From: Thermoplasmata archaeon
GTDB taxonomy: Archaea; Thermoplasmatota; E2; UBA202; JdFR-43
Length of the DNA stretch: 13,572 nt
NCBI GenBank assembly: GCA_021161135.1
Contig: JAGHBD010000055.1
Span: 1-13,572 of the forward strand
Reading direction: 5' to 3'
Part shown: positions 1 to 7,082 of the stretch, piece after piece
Layout of the letters: every line of letters starts with the position of its first letter
Position numbering within the stretch: position 1 is the stretch's first letter
The notes under the pieces: model-generated
Database searches by the model: none
Told to the model about the DNA's origin: nothing
The model's input: only the letters and a program-made list of their open reading frames with translations
Position numbers and translations under genes: made by a program

Positions 1-572
1 AAATATATCTCCAATGCTTTCTCAATATCTTTCATTATAGTGTATATAGTTTTGAAATCGAATGGCTGGACTTTCCATATGTTTATTCTTCTTCCATATA
101 AAGGGCTTCTATATCCAATAACATCCTGTTCCATCATGGAGAGAGAAGAGCCACATAAAATAAGCATAACATTGGTTTTTGATAGAATTTCATCAACTAT
201 CTTTTGAAATGTTGCTAAAATTCTAGGATTTATTTCCATAAGGAAAGGAAATTCATCGAGTATGATAACAAATCTTTTCTTTCCAAATTTCACGAATTTG
301 AAGAGATCATAAAGATTTTCAACTTCCAGCCTCCTTATATATTCCTCTTGCAAAGCGTCTGCTAATGCATCTTTTATATATTTTATATTTTCCCTCATAG
401 ACTCATTGGTTAAAAGGATGTATGCTCCCCTCTTTCCCTCGAGAAACTTTTTCAATAATTCAGTTTTTCCAACCCTTCTCCTTCCATATAGAATAACAAG
501 TCGGAAGGCATTTTCCTCCCATATTCCATTTAGGTATTCAAGTTCCCTTTCCCTATCAACAAATTGTATCAT
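1..572 (-). CDS. Archaeal AAA-type ATPase (DUF234-linked family), C-terminus cut off by the window edge
   Basis: The 190 visible N-terminal residues look like an archaeal ATPase of the PF01637 family, which usually has a C-terminal DUF234 or winged-helix region. That region would lie beyond base 1. A Walker A motif GRRRVGKT is at residues 30-37 and a Walker B motif (FVIILDE) at about 101-107, followed by a sensor-like strand (MLILCGSS) near residue 135. The start MIQFVDRERELEYL is the typical opening of the family. It lies 26 bp from an AT-rich box at 592-603, which fits a leaderless mRNA. The biological role of this family is poorly known; members are common in archaea, often in many copies and often near mobile or defence genes. 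It is divergent from the small membrane protein at 657. Family assignment is confident; function is not. Confidence 0.85.
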   Translation of the reverse strand, partial: MIQFVDRERELEYLNGIWEENAFRLVILYGRRRVGKTELLKKFLEGKRGAYILLTNESMRENIKYIKDALADALQEEYIRRLEVENLYDLFKFVKFGKKRFVIILDEFPFLMEINPRILATFQKIVDEILSKTNVMLILCGSSLSMMEQDVIGYRSPLYGRRINIWKVQPFDFKTIYTIMKDIEKALEIY

Positions 573-591
573 TATTAGTCTAATATTTTTA

Positions 592-603
592 CAATATTAA
601 AAC
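592..603 (-). promoter_or_regulatory. TATA-like box for the ATPase gene
   Basis: On the minus strand this reads GTTTTAATATTG, centred about 26 bp upstream of the ATG at 572. This is the spacing expected if transcription begins at the start codon. Prediction by spacing and composition only. Confidence 0.45.
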
Positions 604-624
604 ATTACCATAGCAAACAATCGA

Positions 625-637
625 TTTCTTTTTATTC
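625..637 (+). promoter_or_regulatory. TATA-like box for the 657 gene
   Basis: The stretch tttctttttattc is centred about 26 bp upstream of the ATG at 657, again pointing to a leaderless transcript. The box is pyrimidine-rich and less canonical than the others in the window. Confidence 0.4.
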
Positions 638-656
638 TCCTTCCTCATTACGTTTC

Positions 657-857
657 ATGAAAAACTGGATGAAAGACGTGATCTTCATATTTTATGTTGT
701 CATAGTGCTGCCTGTCATTTCCCTGATATATTTCGGCTATGCATTCACAAATTTTAATGGCATCGTTGCCATCATTGGCGGAATAATCATGTGGCTTATT
801 TTGATACCATATCCAGTTCGCTGGTATCTGAGGAATAGAATTTTTATACAGGAATGA
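657..857 (+). CDS. Small membrane protein with two predicted transmembrane helices
   Basis: This 66-aa protein is not recognised. It has two clear hydrophobic segments, at about residues 8-28 (FIFYVVIVLPVISLIYFGYA) and 35-53 (GIVAIIGGIIMWLILIPYP). A lysine-containing N-terminus precedes them and a basic tail (VRWYLRNR) follows. The positive-inside rule suggests a hairpin with both ends in the cytoplasm. A TATA-like box sits 26 bp upstream of the ATG and no Shine-Dalgarno is needed. The stop is 10 nt before the next plus-strand gene (868), so the two are probably cotranscribed. The reverse strand also has an open frame here (648-869), but the hydrophobic-helix pattern and promoter favour the plus strand. 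Reality as a gene is moderately supported; function unknown. Confidence 0.6.
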   Translation: MKNWMKDVIFIFYVVIVLPVISLIYFGYAFTNFNGIVAIIGGIIMWLILIPYPVRWYLRNRIFIQE

Positions 858-867
858 ATTTATCACC

Positions 868-1203
868 ATGGACAGAAGCGAACTCCTTGGACTTCACACA
901 GGTATAGGAGATGTAATAGAAAATGGCAAACGCCTTGGAGAATGCATTTTTGATTTGGAAATTGTTATGATGCCAACTGGAAAAATAGAGGCGGAGGGAG
1001 TCATTGTTGAAGTAACTGATGGCGAAATAAATTTTGAGGGAAGGGAGGCGATGTTTAAAATTTCTGGAGTAATAAGCAGAGAAAAAGTTGCATACGCCAC
1101 CCAATTCACATGCAAAATTTCTCCAGCCACATATCCAAAATTCGTTGTTGTAGACGTAGAAGAACTCTTCAATACACTCCAGCCAATAGAGGAAAAGGAT
1201 TAA
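868..1203 (+). CDS. Conserved-looking hypothetical protein, 111 aa
   Basis: I do not recognise a family. The 111-residue product has no membrane segment or signal peptide. It is rich in alternating hydrophobic residues typical of beta strands (for example CIFDLEIVMM, AEGVIVEVTDGEINF, PKFVVVDVEEL) and has an acidic C-terminus. It has only two cysteines and no metal-binding motif. It lies 10 nt downstream of the small membrane protein and is probably in the same transcript, so the two may act together; that is inference from position alone. The stop codon overlaps the stop of the convergent histidine kinase by 4 bp (1200-1203). Codon use is A/T-ending and purine-rich like the other coding strands in the window, which supports a real gene over the open frames on the opposite strand. 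Confidence 0.65.
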   Translation: MDRSELLGLHTGIGDVIENGKRLGECIFDLEIVMMPTGKIEAEGVIVEVTDGEINFEGREAMFKISGVISREKVAYATQFTCKISPATYPKFVVVDVEELFNTLQPIEEKD

Positions 1204-2990
1204 ATTCTAATTCTAAGGAAATCCGCCCTCCCCTTTTTGCGAGGCATTTTAAAATACAATACGAATTTCATTCCCTTTCCAACGCCTATTTCAACCTCCA
1301 CCTTCCCACCATACCTCACCATAAGCTTCTTCACAATATAAAGCCCCAAGCCGCTCCCGCTGCCACCAAGCCGCCAGCCCTCCTCGAAGATTTTATCACG
1401 GTATTTTTCATCGATGCCCTTTCCATTATCCTCATAGTAAATTTTGTAGAACTCGCCTTCCTTTTCACCATATATTTTTATAATGCTGCATTCTGCATGT
1501 TGAATCGAATTTTTTATGAGATTTGAGAAAACCTCGCCCAGAAACTCGTCGGCGATTATTTCCACATCATCGATGCTGCATTCAATTTCGATTCCATATT
1601 TCTTTGCCTCTTCCTCATAGGTCTTGCATATTTTTTCAACAACGCCTCCAACATTTACATTTTTCAACTCTCCTTTTGCCTTCCTTATTTCCTCCGCCCT
1701 TCTCACATTTTCAATGAGTTTGTTTGCATCTCCAATAACTTCCTTTATCTTCTGTATGTATGCCTTCTGCTTTTTGGTGAGATTGGTTTTTTCCAGCAAG
1801 CCAAGATAGCCGAGGGCAATTTCATTTTTATTGAATATATCGTGGCGGAGTACTGAATTATAAAATTCTGCCTCTCTTTCCTTTTCCTTTTCATATGTTA
1901 CATCTTCAAGTATAACCACCGTCTCCCCATTCACCTTCCTTGCACATTCCTTCGCAATTATTTCTCTCCCCTTTCCTTTCCATTTTGCAATAAAATTCTC
2001 AACATATCCTTTCTCAAGCTCTTTCATGAATTCTTCTCTTTTTTCCGCAAAATTTGCAATGTCTTCATTGATTATCTCCTCCGCCCTATAACCCGTTACC
2101 TCCTCAAATTTCTCATTCACATAAACTATCCGCCCATCATCATCTATTTTGTAAATTGCAAAGTCCTGCAAAATTGCATTTATATTTTCCAGTCCCTCGA
2201 TAGCTTTAGATGCAACCATCGAAAGGAATTGCAGTGTTTGGCGCTGTAACTCATTGATTTCTTCAAATACCTCAATCTCTCCTACAACCTCGCTTCTTTT
2301 CAAAATATTGAACGAATGAAACGCCTCCCCTCTTCCTCCCGCCTCCATATCAAAAAGCCTCAGATAATATTCTACTTCCATGTAATCCATAACTTTTTTT
2401 ATTCTCTCAAAGATTTCTCTAGCACTTCTCGCAGCTAATATTTCCTCAAGAAGTCTGTATATGTCTTCTTCAATGAAAAACTCCAGCCACTGCGTAGCTT
2501 TTATCCTTATTTTTGCTTTCCTCTCATTTATAGATACGCTGCCCTCATATTCTCCTGCCTCAATGGCTGTCTTTATTGCATTCATAAAGCTATCTCTGTC
2601 CTCAACAACATCAAATAAATTTTTTCCATCCAGAGCCTTCCACTCCTCTCCTGCATATATAACGTTGCCGAGAAAATCTGTTGTAAAAGAGGGCTTTTCC
2701 TTCCTTATTTCCCTCGCTATACCATAAATGTTATCTCCTGTTTTAAGAAATCTAAAATCAAAAATCTGATATGAATCGTTTTTCCTCAACCTTATCATTC
2801 CCTCTGCCTTTCCAGTTTGAAGGGCATCGATGAAAAGTTTTGCTGCCTTTTTTCTATCCTCCTCGCTGACAATGTTTAGCAACGTTTCTCCCTCAACCTC
2901 CTCTTCAAAATTATATGCTTCTTCAATGATGCCCTTGCTGTCGAGTTTGAAGATGGCGTATTCTGTCAGCGCCCTGAGAATTTCCTCCAC
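1200..2990 (-). CDS. Soluble PAS/GAF sensor histidine kinase
   Basis: Starting at the GTG at 2990 gives a 596-aa cytoplasmic sensor kinase with no membrane segment. In order it has a PAS-like domain (about 7-95), a second degenerate PAS-like region (about 102-175), a GAF-like region (about 180-268), a clear PAS domain (about 270-368, with IVYVNEKFEEVTGY), a dimerisation/phospho-acceptor helix with His383 in the motif LRHDIFNKN, and an HATPase domain. The ATPase domain shows the N box (SNLIKNSIQHA, about 489-499), G1 (DNGKGI, about 521-526) and G2 (GSGSGLGL, about 543-550). All catalytic boxes look intact. A longer reading from an ATG at 3101 would add 37 residues of unlikely composition and place the TATA box (3008-3018) inside the gene, so the GTG is preferred. 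No response regulator lies in the window, so the partner is unknown. The ligand sensed cannot be read from sequence. Confidence 0.9.
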   Translation of the reverse strand: MEEILRALTEYAIFKLDSKGIIEEAYNFEEEVEGETLLNIVSEEDRKKAAKLFIDALQTGKAEGMIRLRKNDSYQIFDFRFLKTGDNIYGIAREIRKEKPSFTTDFLGNVIYAGEEWKALDGKNLFDVVEDRDSFMNAIKTAIEAGEYEGSVSINERKAKIRIKATQWLEFFIEEDIYRLLEEILAARSAREIFERIKKVMDYMEVEYYLRLFDMEAGGRGEAFHSFNILKRSEVVGEIEVFEEINELQRQTLQFLSMVASKAIEGLENINAILQDFAIYKIDDDGRIVYVNEKFEEVTGYRAEEIINEDIANFAEKREEFMKELEKGYVENFIAKWKGKGREIIAKECARKVNGETVVILEDVTYEKEKEREAEFYNSVLRHDIFNKNEIALGYLGLLEKTNLTKKQKAYIQKIKEVIGDANKLIENVRRAEEIRKAKGELKNVNVGGVVEKICKTYEEEAKKYGIEIECSIDDVEIIADEFLGEVFSNLIKNSIQHAECSIIKIYGEKEGEFYKIYYEDNGKGIDEKYRDKIFEEGWRLGGSGSGLGLYIVKKLMVRYGGKVEVEIGVGKGMKFVLYFKMPRKKGRADFLRIRI

Positions 2991-3007
2991 AAAAATATTG
3001 ATGTAAC

Positions 3008-3018
3008 GTATATAAATA
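3008..3018 (-). promoter_or_regulatory. TATA box for the histidine kinase; decides its GTG start
   Basis: The minus strand reads TATTTATATAC, a strong archaeal TATA box centred about 23 bp upstream of the GTG at 2990. It argues for a leaderless transcript beginning at or near that GTG and against the upstream ATG at 3101. Confidence 0.6.
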
Positions 3019-3058
3019 TTGAGGTGTAGGATATAACCCCCCTTTATTTCCACTGCAA

Positions 3059-3086
3059 TTGATGGATGATGCATCAATGATGCATG
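3059..3086. repeat. Overlapping inverted and direct repeats upstream of the histidine kinase (possible operator)
   Basis: Bases 3059-3077 form an inverted repeat TTGATG-7 nt-CATCAA. Bases 3066-3074 and 3077-3085 are identical 9-bp copies of ATGATGCAT with an 11-bp period, about one helical turn. The element is about 45-70 bp upstream of the kinase TATA box, a plausible place for an activator or upstream regulator. The rest of the 265-bp gap 2991-3255 holds only the two promoters; no gene or RNA was recognised in it. Confidence 0.4.
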
Positions 3087-3225
3087 TATAGAACATTTCA
3101 AGTATTTAGCATAATGGAAGCATGAAATGAATGAAACAGAGGTAGCAAGCAGGAAAATATGATGATATTATTTCTGTTCAAGCCCCTTTCTCTATTTTAC
3201 TTAGTAGCCTGAATATCCACAAAAA

Positions 3226-3235
3226 TTTAAAATAT
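3226..3235 (+). promoter_or_regulatory. TATA-like box for the zinc-ribbon/aEF-1beta operon
   Basis: The run atttaaaata is centred about 26 bp upstream of the ATG at 3256, consistent with a leaderless first gene. Confidence 0.5.
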
Positions 3236-3255
3236 GCCTTCCTCATACCTTAGCA

Positions 3256-3417
3256 ATGATCGAAGGACGATGCATCACCTGCGGCCGGGGGCTGGCAGAA
3301 GAAGGTTGCGTCCAGTTTCCCTGTCCAGAATGCGGCTATATCATAAAGAGATGCAATATTTGCAGGAGTCAGGCCGCAGAATATAAATGTCCGGAATGTG
3401 GATTTGAGGGACCGTGA
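3256..3417 (+). CDS. Small multi-zinc-ribbon protein (HVO_2753-like, DUF1610-type)
   Basis: The 53-aa product, starting MIEGRCITCGRGL, carries four CxxC knuckles: CITC (6-9), CPEC (23-26), CNIC (33-36) and CPEC (45-48). These are enough to bind two zinc ions. It belongs to the small archaeal zinc-ribbon proteins that are regularly encoded just before aEF-1beta; the haloarchaeal HVO_2753 is the studied example and has been linked to swarming and biofilm phenotypes. Here it ends 4 nt before the aEF-1beta start, so the two are cotranscribed and a role in translation or nucleic-acid binding is a reasonable inference. The gene is short but its motif density makes it secure. Confidence 0.9.
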   Translation: MIEGRCITCGRGLAEEGCVQFPCPECGYIIKRCNICRSQAAEYKCPECGFEGP

Positions 3418-3421
3418 TAAA

Positions 3422-3682
3422 ATGGGAAATGTTGGAATGAAATTAAGGGTAATGCCAAACGATGCGGGAATTGATATGGAAGAATTTAAAGGAAAGGTAA
3501 CAGGTGTGCTGCCAGAATATGCTCAGCTCGTAAATGCTGAAATAAAGCCCATTGCATTTGGGCTGAAGGCGCTTGTTTTACAAATAATAATACCTGATCA
3601 GAGTCCAGATGAACTCATTGAAAAAATAAAGGGCGTTGAGGGCGTGGAAAACGTTGAGGTAGAGGATTTAAGTTTGATATAG
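3422..3682 (+). CDS. ef1b: Translation elongation factor aEF-1beta
   Basis: This 86-aa protein is the guanine-nucleotide exchange factor that recycles aEF-1A from its GDP to its GTP form during translation. The opening MGNVGMKLRVMPNDAGID matches the family start (MG-V---I-VMP), and the rest shows the small alpha/beta ferredoxin-like fold pattern. It includes the conserved core IKPIAFGLKALVLQIIIPD and a C-terminal VEGVENVEVEDLSLI strand. Length is close to the usual 88-91 aa. I chose the ATG at 3422 over an in-frame ATG at 3398, because the upstream one overlaps the zinc-ribbon gene and adds residues not in the family. A GAGGG sequence about 12 nt upstream may act as ribosome-binding site. It is the second gene of a two-gene operon and converges on argF with an 8-bp gap. 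Confidence 0.95.
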   Translation: MGNVGMKLRVMPNDAGIDMEEFKGKVTGVLPEYAQLVNAEIKPIAFGLKALVLQIIIPDQSPDELIEKIKGVEGVENVEVEDLSLI

Positions 3683-3690
3683 CCTCTTTT

Positions 3691-4587
3691 TCACTCAAAC
3701 AGCCATTTCAGCACAGCCATCTGAGCCCATAGCCTGTTTTCTGCTTCATCAAATATTACTGATTGGCTTCCATGGGCTACTTCTTTCGTTACCTCATAGC
3801 CATAGTATGCAGGCAGGCAGTGCATAAAAATCGCATCTGGTTTTGCCTGAGTCATTATTTTCTCATCAACTGTATATCCCTTAAAAATCTTCAACCTCTC
3901 CTCCTTTTCAGCCTCATCACCCATTGAAACCCATGTATCTGTTACAATCACATCTGCATTCCTTGCGGCATTCTCGCTTATTTCTTCTATCTCAACCTCT
4001 CCTCCAAGCTCCCTCGCTTTTTCCACATAATATTCCTTGGGCCAGAATTTTTTGGGAGTAACAATGCGCATCTTCATTCCAGCAATTGCACATCCAAGGA
4101 GCAGGGAGTGAGCCATGTTGTTATCTCCATCTCCAAAATAAACAAGCGTGAGACCAACAAGCCTTCCCTTCTTTTCCTTTATGGTCATTAAATCAGCTAT
4201 AACCTGGCAAGGATGCTCTTCATCATCCAAACCATTTATCACTGGCACACTTGCATGTTTCGCCAGTTCCTTCATATTTTCGTGGCTGAAAGCACGATAC
4301 ATTATCACATCAACATATCTGCTGAGTACTTTCGCAGTATCTTCTATCGTTTCTCCTCTACCAAGCTGTATATCATTTTTGCTGAGAAATATTGCATGCC
4401 CGCCAAGCTTCTCCATTGCAACCTCAAAAGATACTCTCGTTCTCGTACTCGATTTTTCAAAAATCATTGCCATTGTTTTCCCTTCCATGAATTTTTCGTA
4501 GTTGCCTTTCTTCATTTCTATGGCGTAATCTATAATCTTTTCCAGATCTTCCTTCACATCCAGCATTGAAATTAAATCTTTTTTCAT
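3691..4587 (-). CDS. argF: Ornithine carbamoyltransferase
   Basis: This 298-aa enzyme transfers a carbamoyl group from carbamoyl phosphate to ornithine to make citrulline, in arginine synthesis or the arginine deiminase pathway. The carbamoyl-phosphate motif STRTR is at residues 47-51 and HPCQ at 125-128. The ornithine-specific segment DTWVSMGDEAE lies near residue 215 and the HCLPA catalytic cysteine loop near 255. The SMG and HCLPA motifs separate it from aspartate carbamoyltransferase. Length is near the usual 300-310 aa and nothing is missing. A TATA box immediately upstream, in the 30-bp gap after the mevalonate kinase stop, suggests its own leaderless transcript, although read-through from the hsp20-mvk operon is possible. 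No other arginine genes lie nearby. Confidence 0.96.
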   Translation of the reverse strand: MKKDLISMLDVKEDLEKIIDYAIEMKKGNYEKFMEGKTMAMIFEKSSTRTRVSFEVAMEKLGGHAIFLSKNDIQLGRGETIEDTAKVLSRYVDVIMYRAFSHENMKELAKHASVPVINGLDDEEHPCQVIADLMTIKEKKGRLVGLTLVYFGDGDNNMAHSLLLGCAIAGMKMRIVTPKKFWPKEYYVEKARELGGEVEIEEISENAARNADVIVTDTWVSMGDEAEKEERLKIFKGYTVDEKIMTQAKPDAIFMHCLPAYYGYEVTKEVAHGSQSVIFDEAENRLWAQMAVLKWLFE

Positions 4588-4604
4588 GTTTCTGGAATGG
4601 CAAA

Positions 4605-4615
4605 GATATATAAAA
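4605..4615 (-). promoter_or_regulatory. TATA box for argF
   Basis: The minus strand reads TTTTATATATC, centred about 23 bp upstream of the argF ATG. It sits just downstream of the mvk stop codon, so argF need not depend on the upstream operon. Confidence 0.6.
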
Positions 4616-4617
4616 TT

Positions 4618-5547
4618 CTATTTCCAGATTTTTATGCCTTCTTTCGCCATAGTAACAATATATGCCTTTCCTCTCCTGCTTTCTATTGCCTCCGCCACCC
4701 TTTCAGCATCATCTGCTATGGCAACGATGCTTCCTCCGCCTCCCGCGCCTGTGAGTTTTGCTCCATATGCCCCAGCTTTTATAGCTGCATTGCAGAGTTT
4801 TTCTATTTCCTTAGAGCTTGCCCCCAGTGTATGAAGAATTTTCTGGTTTTTGTTCATTATTTCTCCAAGCCGCACCATATCATTTCTCTCGAGCGATTTC
4901 CTGCCTTCGAGCACCAATGTCTCCATCTCTTCAATAAGTTCCTTTCCAAAAGATGAATGCTCAACAAATTTCCTCACCTTCTTTATGAGTAGAGGCGTCT
5001 TCGATTTTATGCCCGTATGCCCTATAACAAGTTTCACCTCCCTCGCCTCAACAGGATACACAAACCATTTCCTGCCTTCCTTTTCAATCTTCCAAAGATA
5101 CCCATCCATTTCCTTCTCCCACGTAAGAATGGCTTTTCCATGTGTGCAGGCTGAAGTGTCATTAGGACTTGCCCCATTCTGCACTTCATACTCCACTTCA
5201 AAACTTTTCCTCGCCACCTCTTCTTGGCTATACCCACCCTTCATCGCCAGCAACGCCGCCACGCATGCAGTTGTGATGGCGGCGGAGGAGCCCAAGCCGC
5301 TCGCCGAAGGAATCTGGGAAAAAGTGGAAAATGAGACTGGCTTATCCAGCCCCACCACATCTATCGCCTTCTTTATGTATGAATGCTTTTTTTCATCGAG
5401 AGGCATGTCATTTACCATGTATTCCCTACTGCTTTCAACATTTACCGCTGCCTTTAAAGAAATGGCTACGGTAAGGCATGGCTTGCCATACACTACTCCA
5501 TGCTCACCAAGAAGTATAACTTTGCCTGGAGAAATGGCGACGATCAT
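4618..5547 (-). CDS. mvk: Mevalonate kinase
   Basis: This 309-aa GHMP-family kinase phosphorylates mevalonate to mevalonate-5-phosphate in isoprenoid (archaeal membrane lipid) synthesis. It has the N-terminal motif PGKVILLGEHGVVYG (7-21), the ATP-binding glycine-rich motif PSASGLGSSAA (80-90), the catalytic aspartate in NGASPNDTSAC (Asp130), and the third GHMP motif GAGGGG (about 267-272). These make it a classic mevalonate-5-kinase and not the mevalonate-3-kinase of Thermoplasma. Length fits archaeal members. Its ATG overlaps the stop of the upstream hsp20 gene by 4 bp (5544-5547), so translation is probably coupled. No other mevalonate-pathway gene is in the window. Confidence 0.96.
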   Translation of the reverse strand: MIVAISPGKVILLGEHGVVYGKPCLTVAISLKAAVNVESSREYMVNDMPLDEKKHSYIKKAIDVVGLDKPVSFSTFSQIPSASGLGSSAAITTACVAALLAMKGGYSQEEVARKSFEVEYEVQNGASPNDTSACTHGKAILTWEKEMDGYLWKIEKEGRKWFVYPVEAREVKLVIGHTGIKSKTPLLIKKVRKFVEHSSFGKELIEEMETLVLEGRKSLERNDMVRLGEIMNKNQKILHTLGASSKEIEKLCNAAIKAGAYGAKLTGAGGGGSIVAIADDAERVAEAIESRRGKAYIVTMAKEGIKIWK

Positions 5548-5954
5548 TCTATTTTTATTTTCTTTCCTTTTCTTCCTTCCCTTTTTGGCAGTGTAATTTC
5601 CAGCACTCCATTCCTGAATTTCGCCTTTGCCTCTCCTTCCTTTACAGCTACAGGCAATTCAATGAATCTGTAGAAATTCCTTATTCTCTCCTGAAGCATG
5701 TAATTTTTACTTTCCCTTTCCTTCCTTTCAGCTCTCACCTTAACATAATTTTCCCCTATTTCCACATCAATATCATTCTTTTTGAAGCCGGGCAAATCAA
5801 TAAGTACAGTAATTTTATCTCCTTCATCAATTATGTCGCATGCTGGCTTCCTTCTTATGACAGCCATTCCCATTGCTCTCCTCAACTCATCAAGTTCTCT
5901 TTCAATTCTACTCATAATATCATACAACCTCATGATACTATATAATAACCCCAT
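5544..5954 (-). CDS. Small heat-shock protein (Hsp20/alpha-crystallin family)
   Basis: An ATP-independent holdase chaperone of up to 136 aa. After a charged helical N-terminus (IERELDELRRAMGM) comes an alpha-crystallin domain of about 90 residues, with the family signatures IDLPGFKKNDIDVEI, YRFIELP and A-FRNGVLEITLPK. A C-terminal KIKI fits the I-x-I oligomerisation motif. The start is uncertain: ATGs at 5954, 5933 and 5915 are all in frame. MRLYDIM at 5933 resembles the usual family opening, while the best TATA-like box (5939-5948) would favour 5915 as a leaderless start. The gene overlaps mvk by 4 bp, so a chaperone and an isoprenoid kinase share a transcript. This is unusual, and no functional link is evident. 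Family call secure; start not. Confidence 0.92.
   Translation of the reverse strand: MGLLYSIMRLYDIMSRIERELDELRRAMGMAVIRRKPACDIIDEGDKITVLIDLPGFKKNDIDVEIGENYVKVRAERKERESKNYMLQERIRNFYRFIELPVAVKEGEAKAKFRNGVLEITLPKREGRKGKKIKIE
5939..5948 (-). promoter_or_regulatory. Possible TATA box for hsp20-mvk
   Basis: The minus strand reads TTATTATATA. It is centred about 28 bp upstream of the third candidate start (5915) but lies inside the gene if the first ATG (5954) is used. Heat-shock regulation cannot be judged from sequence. Confidence 0.35.
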
Positions 5955-5992
5955 TTATGAGTTTTACCTGCAGAAACAAGCTGTAAAAGAAA

Positions 5993-6003
5993 ATTTTTAA
6001 AAA
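5993..6003 (+). promoter_or_regulatory. TATA-like box for the purP operon
   Basis: The AT-rich run atttttaaaaa is centred about 26 bp upstream of the purP ATG at 6024, matching the leaderless pattern of the window. Confidence 0.5.
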
Positions 6004-6023
6004 TTGCTAGAATATAATGGGTA

Positions 6024-7082
6024 ATGGGAATAGAAGAAATAATCAGCAGGTATGATAAAAATAACATTTCAATAGTAACAGCCTGCTCGCATTCAAGCCT
6101 TCAGATTTTTAATGGAGCAAGAAAGGAAGGATTCAGGAGCATAGGCATAGCAATCAAAGAGAGGCCTGCCTTTTATGACGCCTTTCCTCTCGCCAAGCCA
6201 GATGAATTTATAATTGTTGATAGCTATAAAAGAATAAATGAGTATGCCGAAAAGCTATATGAAAAGAATGCCATAATTGTGCCTCATGGCTCCTTCGTTG
6301 AATACATGGGTGCAGACAACTTTTTGAAACTGAAGATACCGACTTTCGGTAATAAAGCCGTGCTTGAATGGGAATCTGATAGGGAGAAGGAGAGGCAATG
6401 GCTTGAGGGAGCTGGTTTAAAAATGCCAGAGATTATTGAAGATGCGAGAGATATAAACAAACCAGTCATAGTTAAATATTATGGAGCTAAAGGAGGAAAA
6501 GGGTTTTTCATCGCAAAAAGTTATCAGGATTTTAAACGTAAAATAGACGCTACAAAGCCCTACATAATTCAGGAATTTCTGATAGGCACACGCTATTACA
6601 TCCATTATTTTTACTCCCCTATCAAAAAAGATGGATACAGAGTAGCTAAAGGTAGCTTGGAGCTCCTTTCTATAGATAGGAGAGATGAGGCAAATATTGA
6701 TGAAGCTCATCGCCTCGGCTCAATATCCGAACTGGAGGAAATGGGCATACAGCCATCCTTCGTTGTTACGGGAAACATTCCCATCGTAATGAGGGAATCT
6801 TTGCTGCCAAAAGTATTTGAAATGGGTAAAAAAGTTGTTGAGAAATCTTTCGAGCTTTTCGGAGGAATAATCGGGCCTTTTTGTCTTGAGACAGTTGTGA
6901 CAGATGAACTTGAAATAAAAGTTTTCGAAATTTCTGCAAGAATAGTTGCGGGAACAAATTTGTACATTTCAGGCAGCCCCTATGCAGATTTAATACAGCC
7001 CGGCTTATCTACTGGCCAGAGAATTGCACAGGAGATAAAACTTGCCATACAGGAAGATGCGCTGGAAGAGATAATAACATGA
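6024..7082 (+). CDS. purP: Formate-dependent FAICAR synthetase (5-formaminoimidazole-4-carboxamide ribonucleotide synthetase)
   Basis: PurP makes FAICAR from AICAR, formate and ATP, the archaeal replacement for the folate-dependent PurH transformylase in purine synthesis. The 352-aa protein has the DUF1246 N-terminal domain with the early motif ACSHSSLQI (about 20-28) and PHGSF (87-91). An ATP-grasp DUF1297 domain follows, with the glycine-rich loop KYYGAKGGKGFF (151-162), and a conserved C-terminal stretch containing EISARIVAGTNLY. Length matches the family (about 340-360). The ATG at 6024 has a TATA-like box 26 bp upstream. An ATG at 6017 is out of frame. The stop overlaps the next gene, nep1, by 4 bp (ATGA), so purP heads an operon with rRNA maturation and radical SAM genes. 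Confidence 0.96.
   Translation: MGIEEIISRYDKNNISIVTACSHSSLQIFNGARKEGFRSIGIAIKERPAFYDAFPLAKPDEFIIVDSYKRINEYAEKLYEKNAIIVPHGSFVEYMGADNFLKLKIPTFGNKAVLEWESDREKERQWLEGAGLKMPEIIEDARDINKPVIVKYYGAKGGKGFFIAKSYQDFKRKIDATKPYIIQEFLIGTRYYIHYFYSPIKKDGYRVAKGSLELLSIDRRDEANIDEAHRLGSISELEEMGIQPSFVVTGNIPIVMRESLLPKVFEMGKKVVEKSFELFGGIIGPFCLETVVTDELEIKVFEISARIVAGTNLYISGSPYADLIQPGLSTGQRIAQEIKLAIQEDALEEIIT

Noticed and set aside
1110..1526. 138-codon plus-strand open frame at the 3' end of the histidine kinase
   Set aside because: It overlaps the HATPase domain of the kinase in antisense and shows no family features or promoter.
2991..3101. N-terminal extension of the histidine kinase from an ATG at 3101
   Set aside because: It would put a strong TATA box and repeats inside the gene, and the added 37 residues (rich in His, Ile and Tyr) do not resemble the start of a PAS domain. 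The GTG at 2990 fits better.
3683..3690. Terminator in the gap between aEF-1beta and argF
   Set aside because: There is a short T run (ctcttttt) but no hairpin, and 8 bp is too little to call a terminator from sequence alone.
4850..5596. 248-codon plus-strand open frame opposite mevalonate kinase and hsp20
   Set aside because: It is an antisense shadow. The minus-strand proteins have clear family motifs over the same bases, and the plus-strand translation has none.
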